DNA of 64,000 nucleotides from Oscillospiraceae bacterium (GCA_031280965.1 JAITFZ010000001.1:1-64000), one strand, 5' to 3'. Positions 24,788 through 35,495 are shown, counted from the stretch's first letter. The notes: generated by a model from the letters alone, not told the origin. Numbers and translations: made by a program.

Positions 24788-27778
24788 ATGTACATTGCTC
24801 CTGAAAAGAAAAAATTTCTCTATATGGGAGTTGCCGCGGCTGTGCTTGTCGTGGCTGTCATTTTTGCGTTAACAAGGGGGGGCGTGGGCAGTTATTACCA
24901 TAAATACGCCGGCTTTGACCTGACCCCGCCGCCGTCGATGCGCGGAAATACATATCTCGCATTCCTCGACTCTCACGCAGAAACCGCACATCCGCGTGAG
25001 AGTGTTAAAATTGATATTACCTCTTTCAATGAAGAAACATCGGTCGGCGCAACCATAGTTGAAAATTATGAAGGCACGGAAACCGCGCTTGAAACCACCG
25101 ATGCCAGTATTGTTGAATTTACCGTAGATGTGCCTGAAGCGGGCTTATATACGCTTCATTGGGATTATTTCCCTGTTAAATCAAGAGGCATAGATATTGA
25201 ACGCGCTGTTAAAATCAACGGTGTTTCCCCTTTCCTCGGAGCTGAGAGAATCATCTTCTACAGGATATGGGGCGATGAGCCGGGCGGAATCAGAGTTGAC
25301 AACCAGAACAACCAAATCCGTCCGAGCCAGATTGAACATCCGAGATGGGAAAGCGCGTTTTTCATGGACAGCCAGGGGTATGTTGTCGAGCCTTACCGTT
25401 TCTATTTTGAAAAAGGCGAGAACACAATCACGCTGACCGCAATAAACGAGCCGGTCGCTTTCAGGAACTTTGAGCTTTCGCCTGTTCGCGATATTCCTTA
25501 TTATGAGGAATATATTGCCGGCTACGACCTTTCGCATTTCCCGGGCGGCAACATGAGCGGGTACATAAAAGTACAGGGCGAAGACGCCACTCACCGTTCG
25601 TCGCCGTCGCTTTATGCCTTTTTTGATACCTCGTCCGCCACCACCGAGCCGTACAGCGTCACCACCATCGTGCTTAACGCAATAGGCGGCGAGCGGTGGA
25701 GGGTTCCGGGGCAGTGGATTGAATGGGAGATTGATGTGCCGGAAAACGGCATGTACCGCTTTTCTTTTAAAGGACGGCAGAGCTATAACCGCGGCATGGT
25801 TTCTAACCGCGCTTTATATGTTAACGGTGAGATTCCTTGCCGGGAAGCTATGGCTGTTCCTTTCTTTTTCAATAACAACTGGCAGCTTGTCACCCCGCAG
25901 GACGTTGACGGAAACGATATGTTCTTCCCGCTTGAAAAAGGTATAAACACCATCAGGCTTCAGGTTACGCTCGGCGATTTAAGCTCGGTGCTTGCACAGC
26001 TTGAAGAAAGCATAATCCGCCTTAACTCGATTTACAGGCAGATTCTCGTGCTTACAGGCGCCGAACCCGACCCCTACCGCGATTACCGTCTGCACGAAGT
26101 CTATCCCGATATGATGGATGAAATCGCGTTTGAAAGCCGTTATTTATACAAACTGATGGACGATATAATCGCCTACACGGGGCAGATGGGACCGGAAATC
26201 GCCTCGCTTTCAACAGTAGCGCGGCAGCTTGAGCTGTTCGTCAGAAAGCCCCACGATATACCCCGCGGCGTACAGGTGTTTAAAGATAATATCGCCGCCG
26301 TCGGTACCTCGCTTGTAAGCCTTAACTCCTCGCCGCTTGACATCGACTGGATTACGATAACTGACGAGAAAACCTCGCCTCCCGTTGTCAGAGAAACTTT
26401 CTTGCAGGCGTTAGTGCATGAAGTTAACTCGTTCTTCGCCACATTCTTTATTGATTATAATAACGTAGGCAACGTTTATGATTCCAGAGAAGTCACCGAA
26501 GTCTGGATATTCAGCGGGCGCGACCAGGCAACGGTCTTAAAGTCTATGATTGACGATACATACACGCCCGACACCGGCAACTTTGTCAACTTAAAGTTAG
26601 TTGACCCGCTTGCTTTGATGCCCGCTGTTGTTGCGGGTACGGGGCCCGACGTTGCCGTTACGGTCAACAACAACGAACCGATTAACTACGCTTTCCGAAA
26701 CGCTTCAATGGATTTAACCAAATTCACCGGTTTTAACGAGGTCGCGAGTGAATTCCACGAAAGTGCGTTTGTGCCTTTCCAGTATTTGGGCGGTATTTAT
26801 GGTATGCCGCAGACGCAAATCTTCAGCGTTATGTACTACCGCACGGACATACTCGCCGAATTGGGCTTGATGCCGCCGCAGACATGGGACGAGGTTATAG
26901 CCGCATTCCCCATTTTACAGCACAGAAACATGAGCATCGGTATACCGTCAGTCGAGCGTAAAATAGGTCAGATGACCATTCCTGACCTCTCCAACTTCTT
27001 CTCACAATTGTTACAGCGCGGCGGTTCGCTTTACAACGATGAGGGCTCACGTTCCAGGTTCGACAGTGAACAGTCGGTTGCCGCTTTTGAAGCATACACA
27101 AAATTCTTCACCCACTACAAAGCCCCGCTCCACTACGAGTTCGCCAACCGCTTCCGTTCGGGTGAAATGCCTCTCGGTTTCGCGGATTATGATACCTTTA
27201 ATATGTTGCAGGTCTTTGCGCCTGAAATCAGAGGTTTATGGCAGTTCGACCTTCTGCCCGGAACACTCAAGCCGGAAACGCCCTGCAGACAGCGCGAATG
27301 TTGCGCTGACGAAAGCTGTCACGTTATAACAGCCGATATGGAAGTCTGCTGTTGTAAAATCGACCGCTCAACCGCAAGCTGGGGGCAGGCTTCCATGATT
27401 CTCTCTAAAGCGAAAGACCCGCTTAAAGCGTGGGAATTCCTGCGCTGGTGGGCAAATTCCGATACACAGCTTAGATTCGGACGTGAGCTTGAAGCGATTA
27501 TGGGTACCGCCGCACGTTATCAGACGGCGAACCAGGTTGCTTTCAGACAGCTCGGCTGGAACGCCCGCGACAGCGCAGTACTCGAAGCGCAATGGGAATG
27601 GGTAATAGGGATACCCGAGGTTCCGGGCGGTTACTATGTCGGACGTCATATAGTTAACGCCGTCCGAAGAGTTATAAACGATTCGGTGGACATAAGGGAA
27701 ACCCTTCTTGACTACACCCGCTCTATTAATGACGAGCTTACGAGAAAACGCCGCGAATTCGGTCTGAGTACCTATTAA
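24788..27778 (+). CDS. Membrane-anchored large solute-binding protein of a CUT1 sugar importer
   Basis: The 996-residue protein has an uncleaved-looking N-terminal membrane anchor (about 11-29), two carbohydrate-binding-like beta domains (about 50-420), a helical linker and a C-terminal family 1 solute-binding domain (from about 600; GIYGMPQTQIFSVMYYRTD). Such fused proteins occur in clostridia with paired permeases. A cysteine-rich loop with seven cysteines (about 832-857, CRQRECC and CCCK) is inserted in the binding domain, which is odd for a sugar-binding protein and could bind metal or form disulfides. AAAGAGG precedes the ATG. Two permease genes follow directly. Confidence 0.85.
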   Translation: MYIAPEKKKFLYMGVAAAVLVVAVIFALTRGGVGSYYHKYAGFDLTPPPSMRGNTYLAFLDSHAETAHPRESVKIDITSFNEETSVGATIVENYEGTETALETTDASIVEFTVDVPEAGLYTLHWDYFPVKSRGIDIERAVKINGVSPFLGAERIIFYRIWGDEPGGIRVDNQNNQIRPSQIEHPRWESAFFMDSQGYVVEPYRFYFEKGENTITLTAINEPVAFRNFELSPVRDIPYYEEYIAGYDLSHFPGGNMSGYIKVQGEDATHRSSPSLYAFFDTSSATTEPYSVTTIVLNAIGGERWRVPGQWIEWEIDVPENGMYRFSFKGRQSYNRGMVSNRALYVNGEIPCREAMAVPFFFNNNWQLVTPQDVDGNDMFFPLEKGINTIRLQVTLGDLSSVLAQLEESIIRLNSIYRQILVLTGAEPDPYRDYRLHEVYPDMMDEIAFESRYLYKLMDDIIAYTGQMGPEIASLSTVARQLELFVRKPHDIPRGVQVFKDNIAAVGTSLVSLNSSPLDIDWITITDEKTSPPVVRETFLQALVHEVNSFFATFFIDYNNVGNVYDSREVTEVWIFSGRDQATVLKSMIDDTYTPDTGNFVNLKLVDPLALMPAVVAGTGPDVAVTVNNNEPINYAFRNASMDLTKFTGFNEVASEFHESAFVPFQYLGGIYGMPQTQIFSVMYYRTDILAELGLMPPQTWDEVIAAFPILQHRNMSIGIPSVERKIGQMTIPDLSNFFSQLLQRGGSLYNDEGSRSRFDSEQSVAAFEAYTKFFTHYKAPLHYEFANRFRSGEMPLGFADYDTFNMLQVFAPEIRGLWQFDLLPGTLKPETPCRQRECCADESCHVITADMEVCCCKIDRSTASWGQASMILSKAKDPLKAWEFLRWWANSDTQLRFGRELEAIMGTAARYQTANQVAFRQLGWNARDSAVLEAQWEWVIGIPEVPGGYYVGRHIVNAVRRVINDSVDIRETLLDYTRSINDELTRKRREFGLSTY

Positions 27779-27827
27779 TTGTCATTGTTGATTATTTCCT
27801 AATAATTGTATTTAAGGTGGTATAATA

Positions 27828-28760
27828 ATGGAAGAAAGCCGCAAAATGACCTTCGCAGAAAGAAAAAAGTGGTTCCTTTATGATGTGAAGATGAGCAAAA
27901 CATATTATTTGTTTTTGTTCCCTTATGTTTTGGTGTTTTTTACATTCATGGTTTTGCCGGTAATAATCTCGATTTATTACAGCTTTACTTACTATAACGT
28001 ATTTGAACCGGCAAGGTTCGTAGGTATGCGTAACTACACAACCCTGCTCCTCGGCGACGACGTATTTCTAAGGTCTGTTACGAACACCCTGCTGATGGCG
28101 CTTATAACAGGACCGGTCGGATACCTGATGGCATTCATATTCGCGTGGTTCATTCACGGGTTGCCGAGGTTTTTGCGTACATTTGCGGTTTTAATCTTCT
28201 ACGCACCCACTATTTCCGGTAACGTCTTCATGATATGGGCGTTGATTTTCAGCGGCGACCAGTACGGCTACATTAACGCGATGGGCAGAAACATGGGGCT
28301 CATCACCGGTCAGCCCATATACTTTCTCACCAACCCCGAGTACATGATGCCGGTTATTTTAATCGTAATCCTGTGGATGAGCCTCGGACACGGTTTCCTG
28401 TCATTCGTGGCAGGTCTGCACACCATTGACCGCTCACAGTACGAGGCGGGCTACATTGACGGCGTCCGCAACCGTTGGCAGGAGCTTTGGTACATAACCC
28501 TGCCTAACATGAAAGGCATGTTGCTCTTTGGTGCGGTGATGGCAATTACGCAGTCTTTCGGCGTGGCGGATGTAACCGTTGCGCTCTGCGGCTTCCCCAG
28601 TACCGACTATGCCGTGCATACTATTGTTAATCACCTTGTAGACTACGGTTCACTGCGCTTTGACATGGGCTACGCTTCCGCAATCGCTACAATCCTGTTC
28701 CTGATGATGATAATTTGCAACAAGTATATTCAAAAGTTTATAAACCGAATAGGAAGCTGA
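27828..28760 (+). CDS. Sugar ABC transporter permease (MalF-type)
   Basis: The 310-residue protein has six membrane segments and the EAA-type loop that contacts the ATPase (SQYEAGYIDGVRNRWQELWYI). It pairs with the next permease and the large binding protein upstream. AAGGTGG precedes the ATG. No ATPase gene is in the operon; CUT1 importers of Firmicutes commonly share an MsmX-type ATPase encoded elsewhere. Confidence 0.92.
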   Translation: MEESRKMTFAERKKWFLYDVKMSKTYYLFLFPYVLVFFTFMVLPVIISIYYSFTYYNVFEPARFVGMRNYTTLLLGDDVFLRSVTNTLLMALITGPVGYLMAFIFAWFIHGLPRFLRTFAVLIFYAPTISGNVFMIWALIFSGDQYGYINAMGRNMGLITGQPIYFLTNPEYMMPVILIVILWMSLGHGFLSFVAGLHTIDRSQYEAGYIDGVRNRWQELWYITLPNMKGMLLFGAVMAITQSFGVADVTVALCGFPSTDYAVHTIVNHLVDYGSLRFDMGYASAIATILFLMMIICNKYIQKFINRIGS

Positions 28761-28805
28761 TTCTTATTATTTTCTTTTCATTATTAATTATTTTGGGGGA
28801 TTTAT

Positions 28806-29657
28806 ATGAAAGCCGGTCTTAGACAAACGCGCTCAGTTTGGGGAAATATTTTCGTTTATTTAATGCTTGCTCTGTTCGGGGCGTTCTTCGCTTTCCCGCT
28901 TGTTTTTGCGATTAATCACGCATTCAAGCCTCTTAATGAATTATTTCTGTTCCCGCCGCGGCTCTTTGTTCAACAGCCGACGATGTCGAACTTTCAAGAC
29001 CTCTTCGCTATTATGAGCAGGTCGAGAATTACCTTTTCCCGCTACATATTCAACACCGTATTTATAACCGCGGCAGGTACTTTCGGGCATATCTTAATCG
29101 CTTCGATGGGCGCTTATGTCGTTTCTAAGTACAGATTCCCCGGAAGCCGCACTTTCTTTAAGCTTGTAATAATAACCCTCCTGTTCTCGCCCCACGTTTT
29201 GGCGATTCCGCGCTTCTTAGTTATGAACCAGCTCAAATGGATTGACACCTACTTAGCCGTAATCATTCCTGCGTTCGCTATGCCGATTGGCTTTTTCCTC
29301 CTGAAGCAGTTTATGGATACTGTTCCGATGACGCTCATTGAAGCGGCAAAAATAGACGGCGCAAAAGAGTTTTCGATTTTCTGGCGTATAGTCATGCCCA
29401 CGGTAAAGCCGGCGTGGCTGACCGTTATGGTGTTCTCGGTGCTGAATCTCTGGAGCGCTCAGGCGACCAACTTCATCTTCTCCGAGGAACTTAAGACGCT
29501 TCCTTACGCGCTTTCTCAAATCATAGGCGGCGGTGTTCAGAGAGCCGGAGTCGGAGGAGCTGTAACACTGTTTATTATGATTGTGCCGCTTATTGTATTT
29601 ATCAGCGCGCAAAGCAATATTATCGAAACCATGGCTTCCTCCGGTATTAAAGAATAG
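28806..29657 (+). CDS. Sugar ABC transporter permease (MalG-type)
   Basis: The 283-residue protein has six membrane segments and the EAA loop LIEAAKIDGAKEFSIFWRIV. It ends with SSGIKE, close to the typical C-terminus of this permease class (the second such permease, ending SQSGIKM, lies at 35488). It forms the channel with the preceding permease. Confidence 0.92.
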   Translation: MKAGLRQTRSVWGNIFVYLMLALFGAFFAFPLVFAINHAFKPLNELFLFPPRLFVQQPTMSNFQDLFAIMSRSRITFSRYIFNTVFITAAGTFGHILIASMGAYVVSKYRFPGSRTFFKLVIITLLFSPHVLAIPRFLVMNQLKWIDTYLAVIIPAFAMPIGFFLLKQFMDTVPMTLIEAAKIDGAKEFSIFWRIVMPTVKPAWLTVMVFSVLNLWSAQATNFIFSEELKTLPYALSQIIGGGVQRAGVGGAVTLFIMIVPLIVFISAQSNIIETMASSGIKE

Positions 29658-29694
29658 GCGGCAAGGAATAAGGAATAATTTGGAGTGATTTTAT

Positions 29695-31227
29695 ATGAAG
29701 ATAAAAACAATCATTGTCACTGCGCTTATATTTGCATTTATAACGGCGCTTCCTGCCGGAGCGATTGGCTTCGGGACGGGAGCGGGTCCGAGTAACTATA
29801 CATATAACTACAGCTTTTGGGGCGAGGAAGTCGCTATGCCCGATACTTATTATGTCGCCGCTTCGATTAGGGGGCATGATTTCTCGCTTGAAGATGAAGA
29901 CGGAAACCTTGTCAGTATCGGCAACTTCCGCAATCCTCAGGGGCTTTTTATCAGTGAGAACCGCATTTATGTCTGTGATACCGGCAACAACCGCATCGTA
30001 CTTATTGAGTATGATGAAGTTACTTCGACATACGAATTAATAAGGGTGGTTGAATATGTAACCATCAGAGGTGTAGCCAGTCCGCTTAACGCCCCGTACG
30101 GTTTATTTGAAAACAGAAACGGTGAAATATTCATAGCCGACACCGATAACAACCGCATTTTACGTCTTGACAACGATTTTAATTATATCAACTCTATATT
30201 TAAGCCGGACGACAGCAGTTTTGAGGAAAACATTGAATTTCTGCCCTGTAAATTAGTCGTAGACCATTCAAACCGTCTTTTCGTTCAGGCGCGCCACATA
30301 AACAAAGGGCTTATGGAATTTGATTTGGACGGTACGTTCAGAGGTTTCATGGGGGCTTCACGTGTTCAGGTCAGCATTATAGATTACTTTTGGAAGATGA
30401 TAGCCAGCGATGCTCAGCGCGACCAAATGATTCTTTTCGTTCCCACCGAGTACAACAACGTCACGCTTGACCACGAGGGCTTCGTTTATACCACGCTCAG
30501 TACTTTCAGCGGCAGTCCTTTTGAAGCCGACCCGGTTCGCCGGCTTAATGCCGTCGGTACGGATATTTTGATACGCAACGGATTATTCGGCTTCGTGGAA
30601 CCCGCCGGCGACTGGTGGTGGAGCGACCTCGGCGGCGTTTCGGGTCCCTCGCAGTTCGTTGACGTTGTTGTTTTTGAAAACAACTCATACATCTGCTTAG
30701 ACCAGCGCAGAGGGCGCTTGTTTGCTTACGACTTTCAGGGAAACCTGCTTTATGTATTCGGCGGAAGAGGGAATGCACAGGGACGCTTCCAAAACCCTGT
30801 AGCCCTTGAAAGAATGGGTTCTTCGCTCTTTGTGCTTGATTCCCGAAGCGCAAGCATCACCCGCTTTAATCAAACTCGTTACGGTTGGTTAATAAGCGCG
30901 GCGATGGATTATTACTACCACGGGCTTTATGACGAATCCGCCGCAATGTGGGACGAAGTTTTAAAGTTGAACGGTAACTATGACCTTGCTTTCATCGGAA
31001 AAGGCAGAGCAGCGCTCCGCAATGAGCAGTTCCTTGAAGCTATGAGGTTTTACGAAGCGAAGTATGACCAGGAAAATTACGGAAAGGCTTTTCAACTCTA
31101 CCGGAAGCAGTGGATAGAGGAGAATATAACAATGCTTCTTATCGTCCTCGCTTTGCTGTACATTTCTATAAAAGTTCTCGGAACTGTACTTAAACGCAGA
31201 AAGAAAAGAAAGGGGAACGTTTCATGA
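29695..31227 (+). CDS. Secreted NHL-repeat/TPR protein with C-terminal membrane anchor
   Basis: The 510-residue protein has a signal peptide (about 1-23), NHL beta-propeller repeats (NPQGLFISENRIYVCDTGNN, then IFIADTDNNRILRLD, then FQNPVALERMGSSLFVLDS), a TPR-like segment near 395-460 and a membrane segment near 475-495 with a basic tail. It is therefore an outward-facing propeller fixed to the membrane. The following Yip1 gene overlaps its end by four bases. Its job in sugar uptake is unknown; it may hold the binding protein or the surface lipoprotein. Confidence 0.8.
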   Translation: MKIKTIIVTALIFAFITALPAGAIGFGTGAGPSNYTYNYSFWGEEVAMPDTYYVAASIRGHDFSLEDEDGNLVSIGNFRNPQGLFISENRIYVCDTGNNRIVLIEYDEVTSTYELIRVVEYVTIRGVASPLNAPYGLFENRNGEIFIADTDNNRILRLDNDFNYINSIFKPDDSSFEENIEFLPCKLVVDHSNRLFVQARHINKGLMEFDLDGTFRGFMGASRVQVSIIDYFWKMIASDAQRDQMILFVPTEYNNVTLDHEGFVYTTLSTFSGSPFEADPVRRLNAVGTDILIRNGLFGFVEPAGDWWWSDLGGVSGPSQFVDVVVFENNSYICLDQRRGRLFAYDFQGNLLYVFGGRGNAQGRFQNPVALERMGSSLFVLDSRSASITRFNQTRYGWLISAAMDYYYHGLYDESAAMWDEVLKLNGNYDLAFIGKGRAALRNEQFLEAMRFYEAKYDQENYGKAFQLYRKQWIEENITMLLIVLALLYISIKVLGTVLKRRKKRKGNVS

Positions 31228-31886
31228 TGCTCGCCTCTTTAAAACAAAAATCAACTTATGCCGCGCTCGGGCAGCAACTCAAATATTCACTCTACTGCAT
31301 ATTTCATCCCGCCGACGGCTTCTGGTGCCTGACACGCGAGAAAAGAGCAAGCTTTGCCTCTGCGAACATTCTTTTAATCATTTACACCATCGTTATGGTT
31401 CTGCGCCTTACGGCAACGAATTTTCAGTTCGTTTTTGTAAATCCGGAATATTTTAACGCGATGTTCCCCATTATGCAGACAATTTTGCCGATTATCTTAT
31501 GGAGCATCTCTAACTGGGGTTTTACCACTCTGATGAACGGTAAGGGCAAGCTGTCCGACGTCTATATCGCGACTGTCTACGCATTCACTCCGGTAATAGT
31601 CTGCAACGCCATAGGGATTGTAGTAAGCCGGGTAATCACTTATGATGAAGGCGCTCTTTATTTCACCATGCTTACTATTGCGATGATATGGTCGATTATG
31701 CTTGTGCTTGTTGCAATGATGCAGATTCACGACTACACCATGCTCAAGGCGATAGTATCCAGTCTCCTCGCTATTCTCGGAATCGGGTTTATGGTTTTCG
31801 TTTTTTTGCTTTTCTTCAGTCTTGTCAGTGACGCGGTCATGTATTTTGTAAGTCTTTATAACGAAATTATCTTTAGGCTTTATTAA
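31224..31886 (+). CDS. Yip1-domain membrane protein
   Basis: The 220-residue protein has about five membrane segments in the Yip1 pattern, including the conserved YIATVYAFTPVIVCN region. Bacterial Yip1 proteins have no settled function. Its ATG overlaps the NHL gene stop, so the two are translated together and probably work as a pair. Confidence 0.8.
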   Translation: MMLASLKQKSTYAALGQQLKYSLYCIFHPADGFWCLTREKRASFASANILLIIYTIVMVLRLTATNFQFVFVNPEYFNAMFPIMQTILPIILWSISNWGFTTLMNGKGKLSDVYIATVYAFTPVIVCNAIGIVVSRVITYDEGALYFTMLTIAMIWSIMLVLVAMMQIHDYTMLKAIVSSLLAILGIGFMVFVFLLFFSLVSDAVMYFVSLYNEIIFRLY

Positions 31887-31911
31887 TTTGCTACAGTAGG
31901 AGAATGAATTT

Positions 31912-34521
31912 ATGAAAAAATCCCTGTCCTCGGCGCGGTGCGCTGTGATGGTATTGCTTATTACATTATCGCTTACCGCCTGTATGCCTTCGGGAGGCGG
32001 CTCCGATTATGTGGATTTTTACAATATAAACCGGGGAAGCCTTCTCGGAAAAGAATATGTTTTTGAAAACGAGTTTTTAACTATGTCGTTTGACCCTTAC
32101 ACGACATGGTTTACCGTTACTGACAAAATTACCGGAGAAGTGTGGCGCTCCAATCCCGATGATGCCGCAAGCGACCCGATTGCCGGTCCAATCTCCAGAG
32201 GAATAATGCAATCTCTTCTCGTTATAAACTATTCCACCATCGACGGGAACACAACTCTGCTTAACAGCTTTGATTTCAGTGTTGAAACAGGCTCGGAGGA
32301 CGGACGCTACAACTACGAGATTCTCAAGGACGAAAACGGCAGGGACAACGGTTTTGCCGTACATTTTACAATTGGAAACGTTGAGCGCGTTTTCTATATT
32401 CCCGAAGCCGTGCCGGAATGGCGCATGGAAGAAATCACGGCTACCATGACCGACAGCGAAATAAACAGACTCCGGAACATGTACTACAGAGTTTATGATA
32501 TAGACAGGCTTGGCAGTACCGACAACCGAGAAGAACTTTTAGAAATATATCACGACCTTGAAGAAACGAAGGTCTACGTCTTGAGCCCTACGCTTCAGGT
32601 GCATCTCAAGGCGCAGGCTGAAGAACTTTTCATGTCGCACGGTTACACAAAGGAAGATTATTATAACGATTTGCAATTTTATGAATCCGACAGCGCAACA
32701 ACCCGCCCTGTCTTTAATGTTTCTGTTTATGTAAGGCTTGACGGTTACGGATTTGAAGTTACTGTTCCTTATGATGAAATCGAATACATAAGCGAGTTCC
32801 CGCCTATTGAGATTCAAGTACTGCCTTTCTTCGGAGCGGGCAACATTGAAGATGAAGGTTATATGCTTGTTCCTGACGGGAGCGGCGCGCTTATCAACTT
32901 CAACAACGGCAAATACAACCAAAACCCTTACTACAACAATGTTTACGGTTGGGATGAAGCTATTTACCGCGATGCAATCCTGCTTGACCCGAAAGCACAT
33001 CTGCCTGTTTTCGGGATTGAAAAGAACAACAGCGCATTCATCTGCGTTATAGAAGAAGGCGCGGCATACGCCAGTTTAAGAGCGAGCGTTTCCAATCACC
33101 CGGACAGCGGCAGATATAATAACGTCTTCGCCGAATACTCCCTTATTCACCGCGAAAACATGGAAATATCCAACAAGTCCGACAGAAACGTTGTTATATT
33201 CCAAAGAAGGCTTCCCGAGGGGGAGAAAATTGTTCAGCGCTACATGTTCGCTGAGCGGAGCGGTTACATGGGCATGGCTGAAAGATACCGCGAGTACCTT
33301 ATGGAACAGCACCCGCATCTTGAAAAGCAGGATGAATCCGCCGTTCCCGTAGCAGTTGAAATTATCGGCGCAATCGAAAAAAACCAACATATATTGGGGC
33401 TTCCCGTTGCCCGACCTTTCAAGCTCACCTCCTACAATGAAATGGCTGATATGGTCGTTGACCTTAACGCAAGAGGTTTCGGCGAAGTGAATTACAGGCT
33501 CACGGGCTGGTTTAACAAAAGCGTTCTGCATGAGGTTCCGACAAGTGTCAACCTTATTTCACGGCTCGGAAGCCGCCGCGATTTTGAGAGTTTAATCAAC
33601 ACCGTTAATCAAAATAATTCTAACATATTTCTTGAAGCCGACTTCATGTTCATGCGTAACAACACCCTCTTCAACGGCTTCAATATCAATCGTGACGCAT
33701 CGCGTTTCTTAAACCGCAAACGGGTTGAAATTTATCCGTACAGCTTCATATGGTACGGGGAATTTACCCGTGACTGGGTGGACAGATTATCCCATATTGC
33801 CCGTCCCGAATACATGATGGGACTTATTGACGGCTATATGGAAAAAATCGCAGGCTTCGGGGCTGAAAACGTGGCTTTCCGTACAATCGGCAATAACTTA
33901 GCCGGCGATTATAACGAAAAACGCTTCGTCAGCCGTGAAGCTACCATGAACATGCAGGTTGAAAAGCTTCGCGAACTCCACGCGGCGGGACACGGCATAA
34001 TGATTCAAAGCGGATACGCCTATGCCGCCCCTTATGCCGACTTTATCACAGACTTCCCGCTTTCATGGCAGGGCTACGGAATCTTAGATGAGGAAATACC
34101 TTTTTATCAAATCGTTCTCCACGGATTAGTTCCTTATGCGGGTCGTCCGATGAACTTAGCGGAGGATTTCGAGCTTAATATACTCAGAAGCCTTGAATCC
34201 GGCGCGGGACTTTACTTCGCTTTCATGCATGAAAGCCCGGAAGTGCTTCAGACCTCCCGCTTCCTCACTTACTACGCCAATCAGTATTCGATGTGGATTA
34301 ATACAGCCGAAAGAATCCATAAGGAATTCTCCGAGCAGGTAGGCGATATATACAACCAGTATATAACCAACTATACTATACTCTCAAGCGACGTAAGCGT
34401 CACCGAATACGAAAACGGCGTCAGGGTCGTGGTTAATAAATCAAGCGCGCCTTTCACCTATGAGGGTCGTACTATAGAAGCTAAAGGTTATTTAGTCATA
34501 AGGGGGGGAAAGGTAAGATGA
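31912..34521 (+). CDS. DUF5696-type lipoprotein, probable glycan-active surface protein
   Basis: The 869-residue lipoprotein has the lipobox LTAC (Cys24). The N-terminal third is beta-rich (DPYTTWFTVTDKITGEVW), and the C-terminal part has the order of elements of a TIM barrel similar to glycoside hydrolases (GFGEVNYRLTGWFN, FLEADFMFM, GIMIQSGYAYAAPYADFITD). I recall this as DUF5696, seen with two-transporter sugar clusters. A sugar-hydrolysing role is an inference. It overlaps the next permease gene by four bases. Confidence 0.75.
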   Translation: MKKSLSSARCAVMVLLITLSLTACMPSGGGSDYVDFYNINRGSLLGKEYVFENEFLTMSFDPYTTWFTVTDKITGEVWRSNPDDAASDPIAGPISRGIMQSLLVINYSTIDGNTTLLNSFDFSVETGSEDGRYNYEILKDENGRDNGFAVHFTIGNVERVFYIPEAVPEWRMEEITATMTDSEINRLRNMYYRVYDIDRLGSTDNREELLEIYHDLEETKVYVLSPTLQVHLKAQAEELFMSHGYTKEDYYNDLQFYESDSATTRPVFNVSVYVRLDGYGFEVTVPYDEIEYISEFPPIEIQVLPFFGAGNIEDEGYMLVPDGSGALINFNNGKYNQNPYYNNVYGWDEAIYRDAILLDPKAHLPVFGIEKNNSAFICVIEEGAAYASLRASVSNHPDSGRYNNVFAEYSLIHRENMEISNKSDRNVVIFQRRLPEGEKIVQRYMFAERSGYMGMAERYREYLMEQHPHLEKQDESAVPVAVEIIGAIEKNQHILGLPVARPFKLTSYNEMADMVVDLNARGFGEVNYRLTGWFNKSVLHEVPTSVNLISRLGSRRDFESLINTVNQNNSNIFLEADFMFMRNNTLFNGFNINRDASRFLNRKRVEIYPYSFIWYGEFTRDWVDRLSHIARPEYMMGLIDGYMEKIAGFGAENVAFRTIGNNLAGDYNEKRFVSREATMNMQVEKLRELHAAGHGIMIQSGYAYAAPYADFITDFPLSWQGYGILDEEIPFYQIVLHGLVPYAGRPMNLAEDFELNILRSLESGAGLYFAFMHESPEVLQTSRFLTYYANQYSMWINTAERIHKEFSEQVGDIYNQYITNYTILSSDVSVTEYENGVRVVVNKSSAPFTYEGRTIEAKGYLVIRGGKVR

Positions 34522-35495
34522 GCGAAAATCCGCAGACACAGATTAACGCAGGTCAGCCGAAAAAAGAGAAGAAACGTAACTTCTTATCGCAAAAGTACCA
34601 CAATCTTGACTTCCAAAAGAAGAACGCAATTGCGGGATACCTGTTCATATCTCCTTTCATTATCGGCTTTTTAGTTTTTATGTTCCTGCCGATTCTTGAA
34701 TCGCTTCGCATGGTGTTCAGCGAAGTCACCATGGACCTCGAAAATAATCGCTATGATATGGTTTTCAACGGGCTTTCCAACTTTTATTATGTTTTCCAGA
34801 CCGACCCGGAATTTAACCGTCTGCTGACCGAAGAGCTGTTCAGAATGTTGCTCTCCGTTCCGGCAATTCTTGTGTTTTCGTTTTTTGTGGCAATGATTAT
34901 TAACCAAAAGTTCAAAGGCAGGAGTTTTGTCCGTTCCGTGTTCTTTCTGCCGGTAATCCTTTCGGCGGGCGTAATGCTCGGGCTTGAAACCAACAACATG
35001 CTCCTTGGCGAAATGCGTTCCTACGTTCAGCAGAACAACGCCATGACAAACACTATAACAAATGTGCTTGAAGAGATTCTTATATCGGGCGGCGCTATGG
35101 ACGAGTTCCTGTATTACGTTATTCAGGTCGTTAACGAGATTTACGGCATCGCGCTAACCTCGGGAATGCAAATCATCATATTCCTGTCCGGTCTGCAAAC
35201 TATATCACCCAGTATGTATGAAGCTTCTAAAATAGAAGGCGCAACCGCTTGGGAAAGTTTTTGGAAAATCACGTTCCCCATGATAAGCTCACTGATTCTT
35301 GTAAACCTGATTTACTCTATAATCGACTACTTCCTGCGTTCCGACAATACTGTTATGGAAAAAGTAACATCGGAAATAGCCAAGATGGACTACGGGCTCA
35401 GTTCCGCAATGGCGTGGGCTTACTTTATAATCGTCATAATCATAGTCGGCATTTCGGCGGGAATTATTTCACGGAGGGTTTACTATTATGAGTAA
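34518..35495 (+). CDS. Sugar ABC transporter permease (MalF-type), second importer
   Basis: The 325-residue protein has six membrane segments and the EAA loop SMYEASKIEGATAWESFWKIT. A long stretch of about 60 residues after the third segment (QQNNAMTNTITNVLEEILIS) is unusual. It starts within the end of the DUF5696 gene and overlaps the next permease by eight bases, showing tight translational coupling. Confidence 0.9.
   Translation: MSENPQTQINAGQPKKEKKRNFLSQKYHNLDFQKKNAIAGYLFISPFIIGFLVFMFLPILESLRMVFSEVTMDLENNRYDMVFNGLSNFYYVFQTDPEFNRLLTEELFRMLLSVPAILVFSFFVAMIINQKFKGRSFVRSVFFLPVILSAGVMLGLETNNMLLGEMRSYVQQNNAMTNTITNVLEEILISGGAMDEFLYYVIQVVNEIYGIALTSGMQIIIFLSGLQTISPSMYEASKIEGATAWESFWKITFPMISSLILVNLIYSIIDYFLRSDNTVMEKVTSEIAKMDYGLSSAMAWAYFIIVIIIVGISAGIISRRVYYYE

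Noticed and set aside
32539-33000. 153-codon minus-strand frame (and that at 33076-33531)
   Set aside because: Both are antisense to the DUF5696 gene, whose frame has clear conserved features; no promoter or ribosome site.
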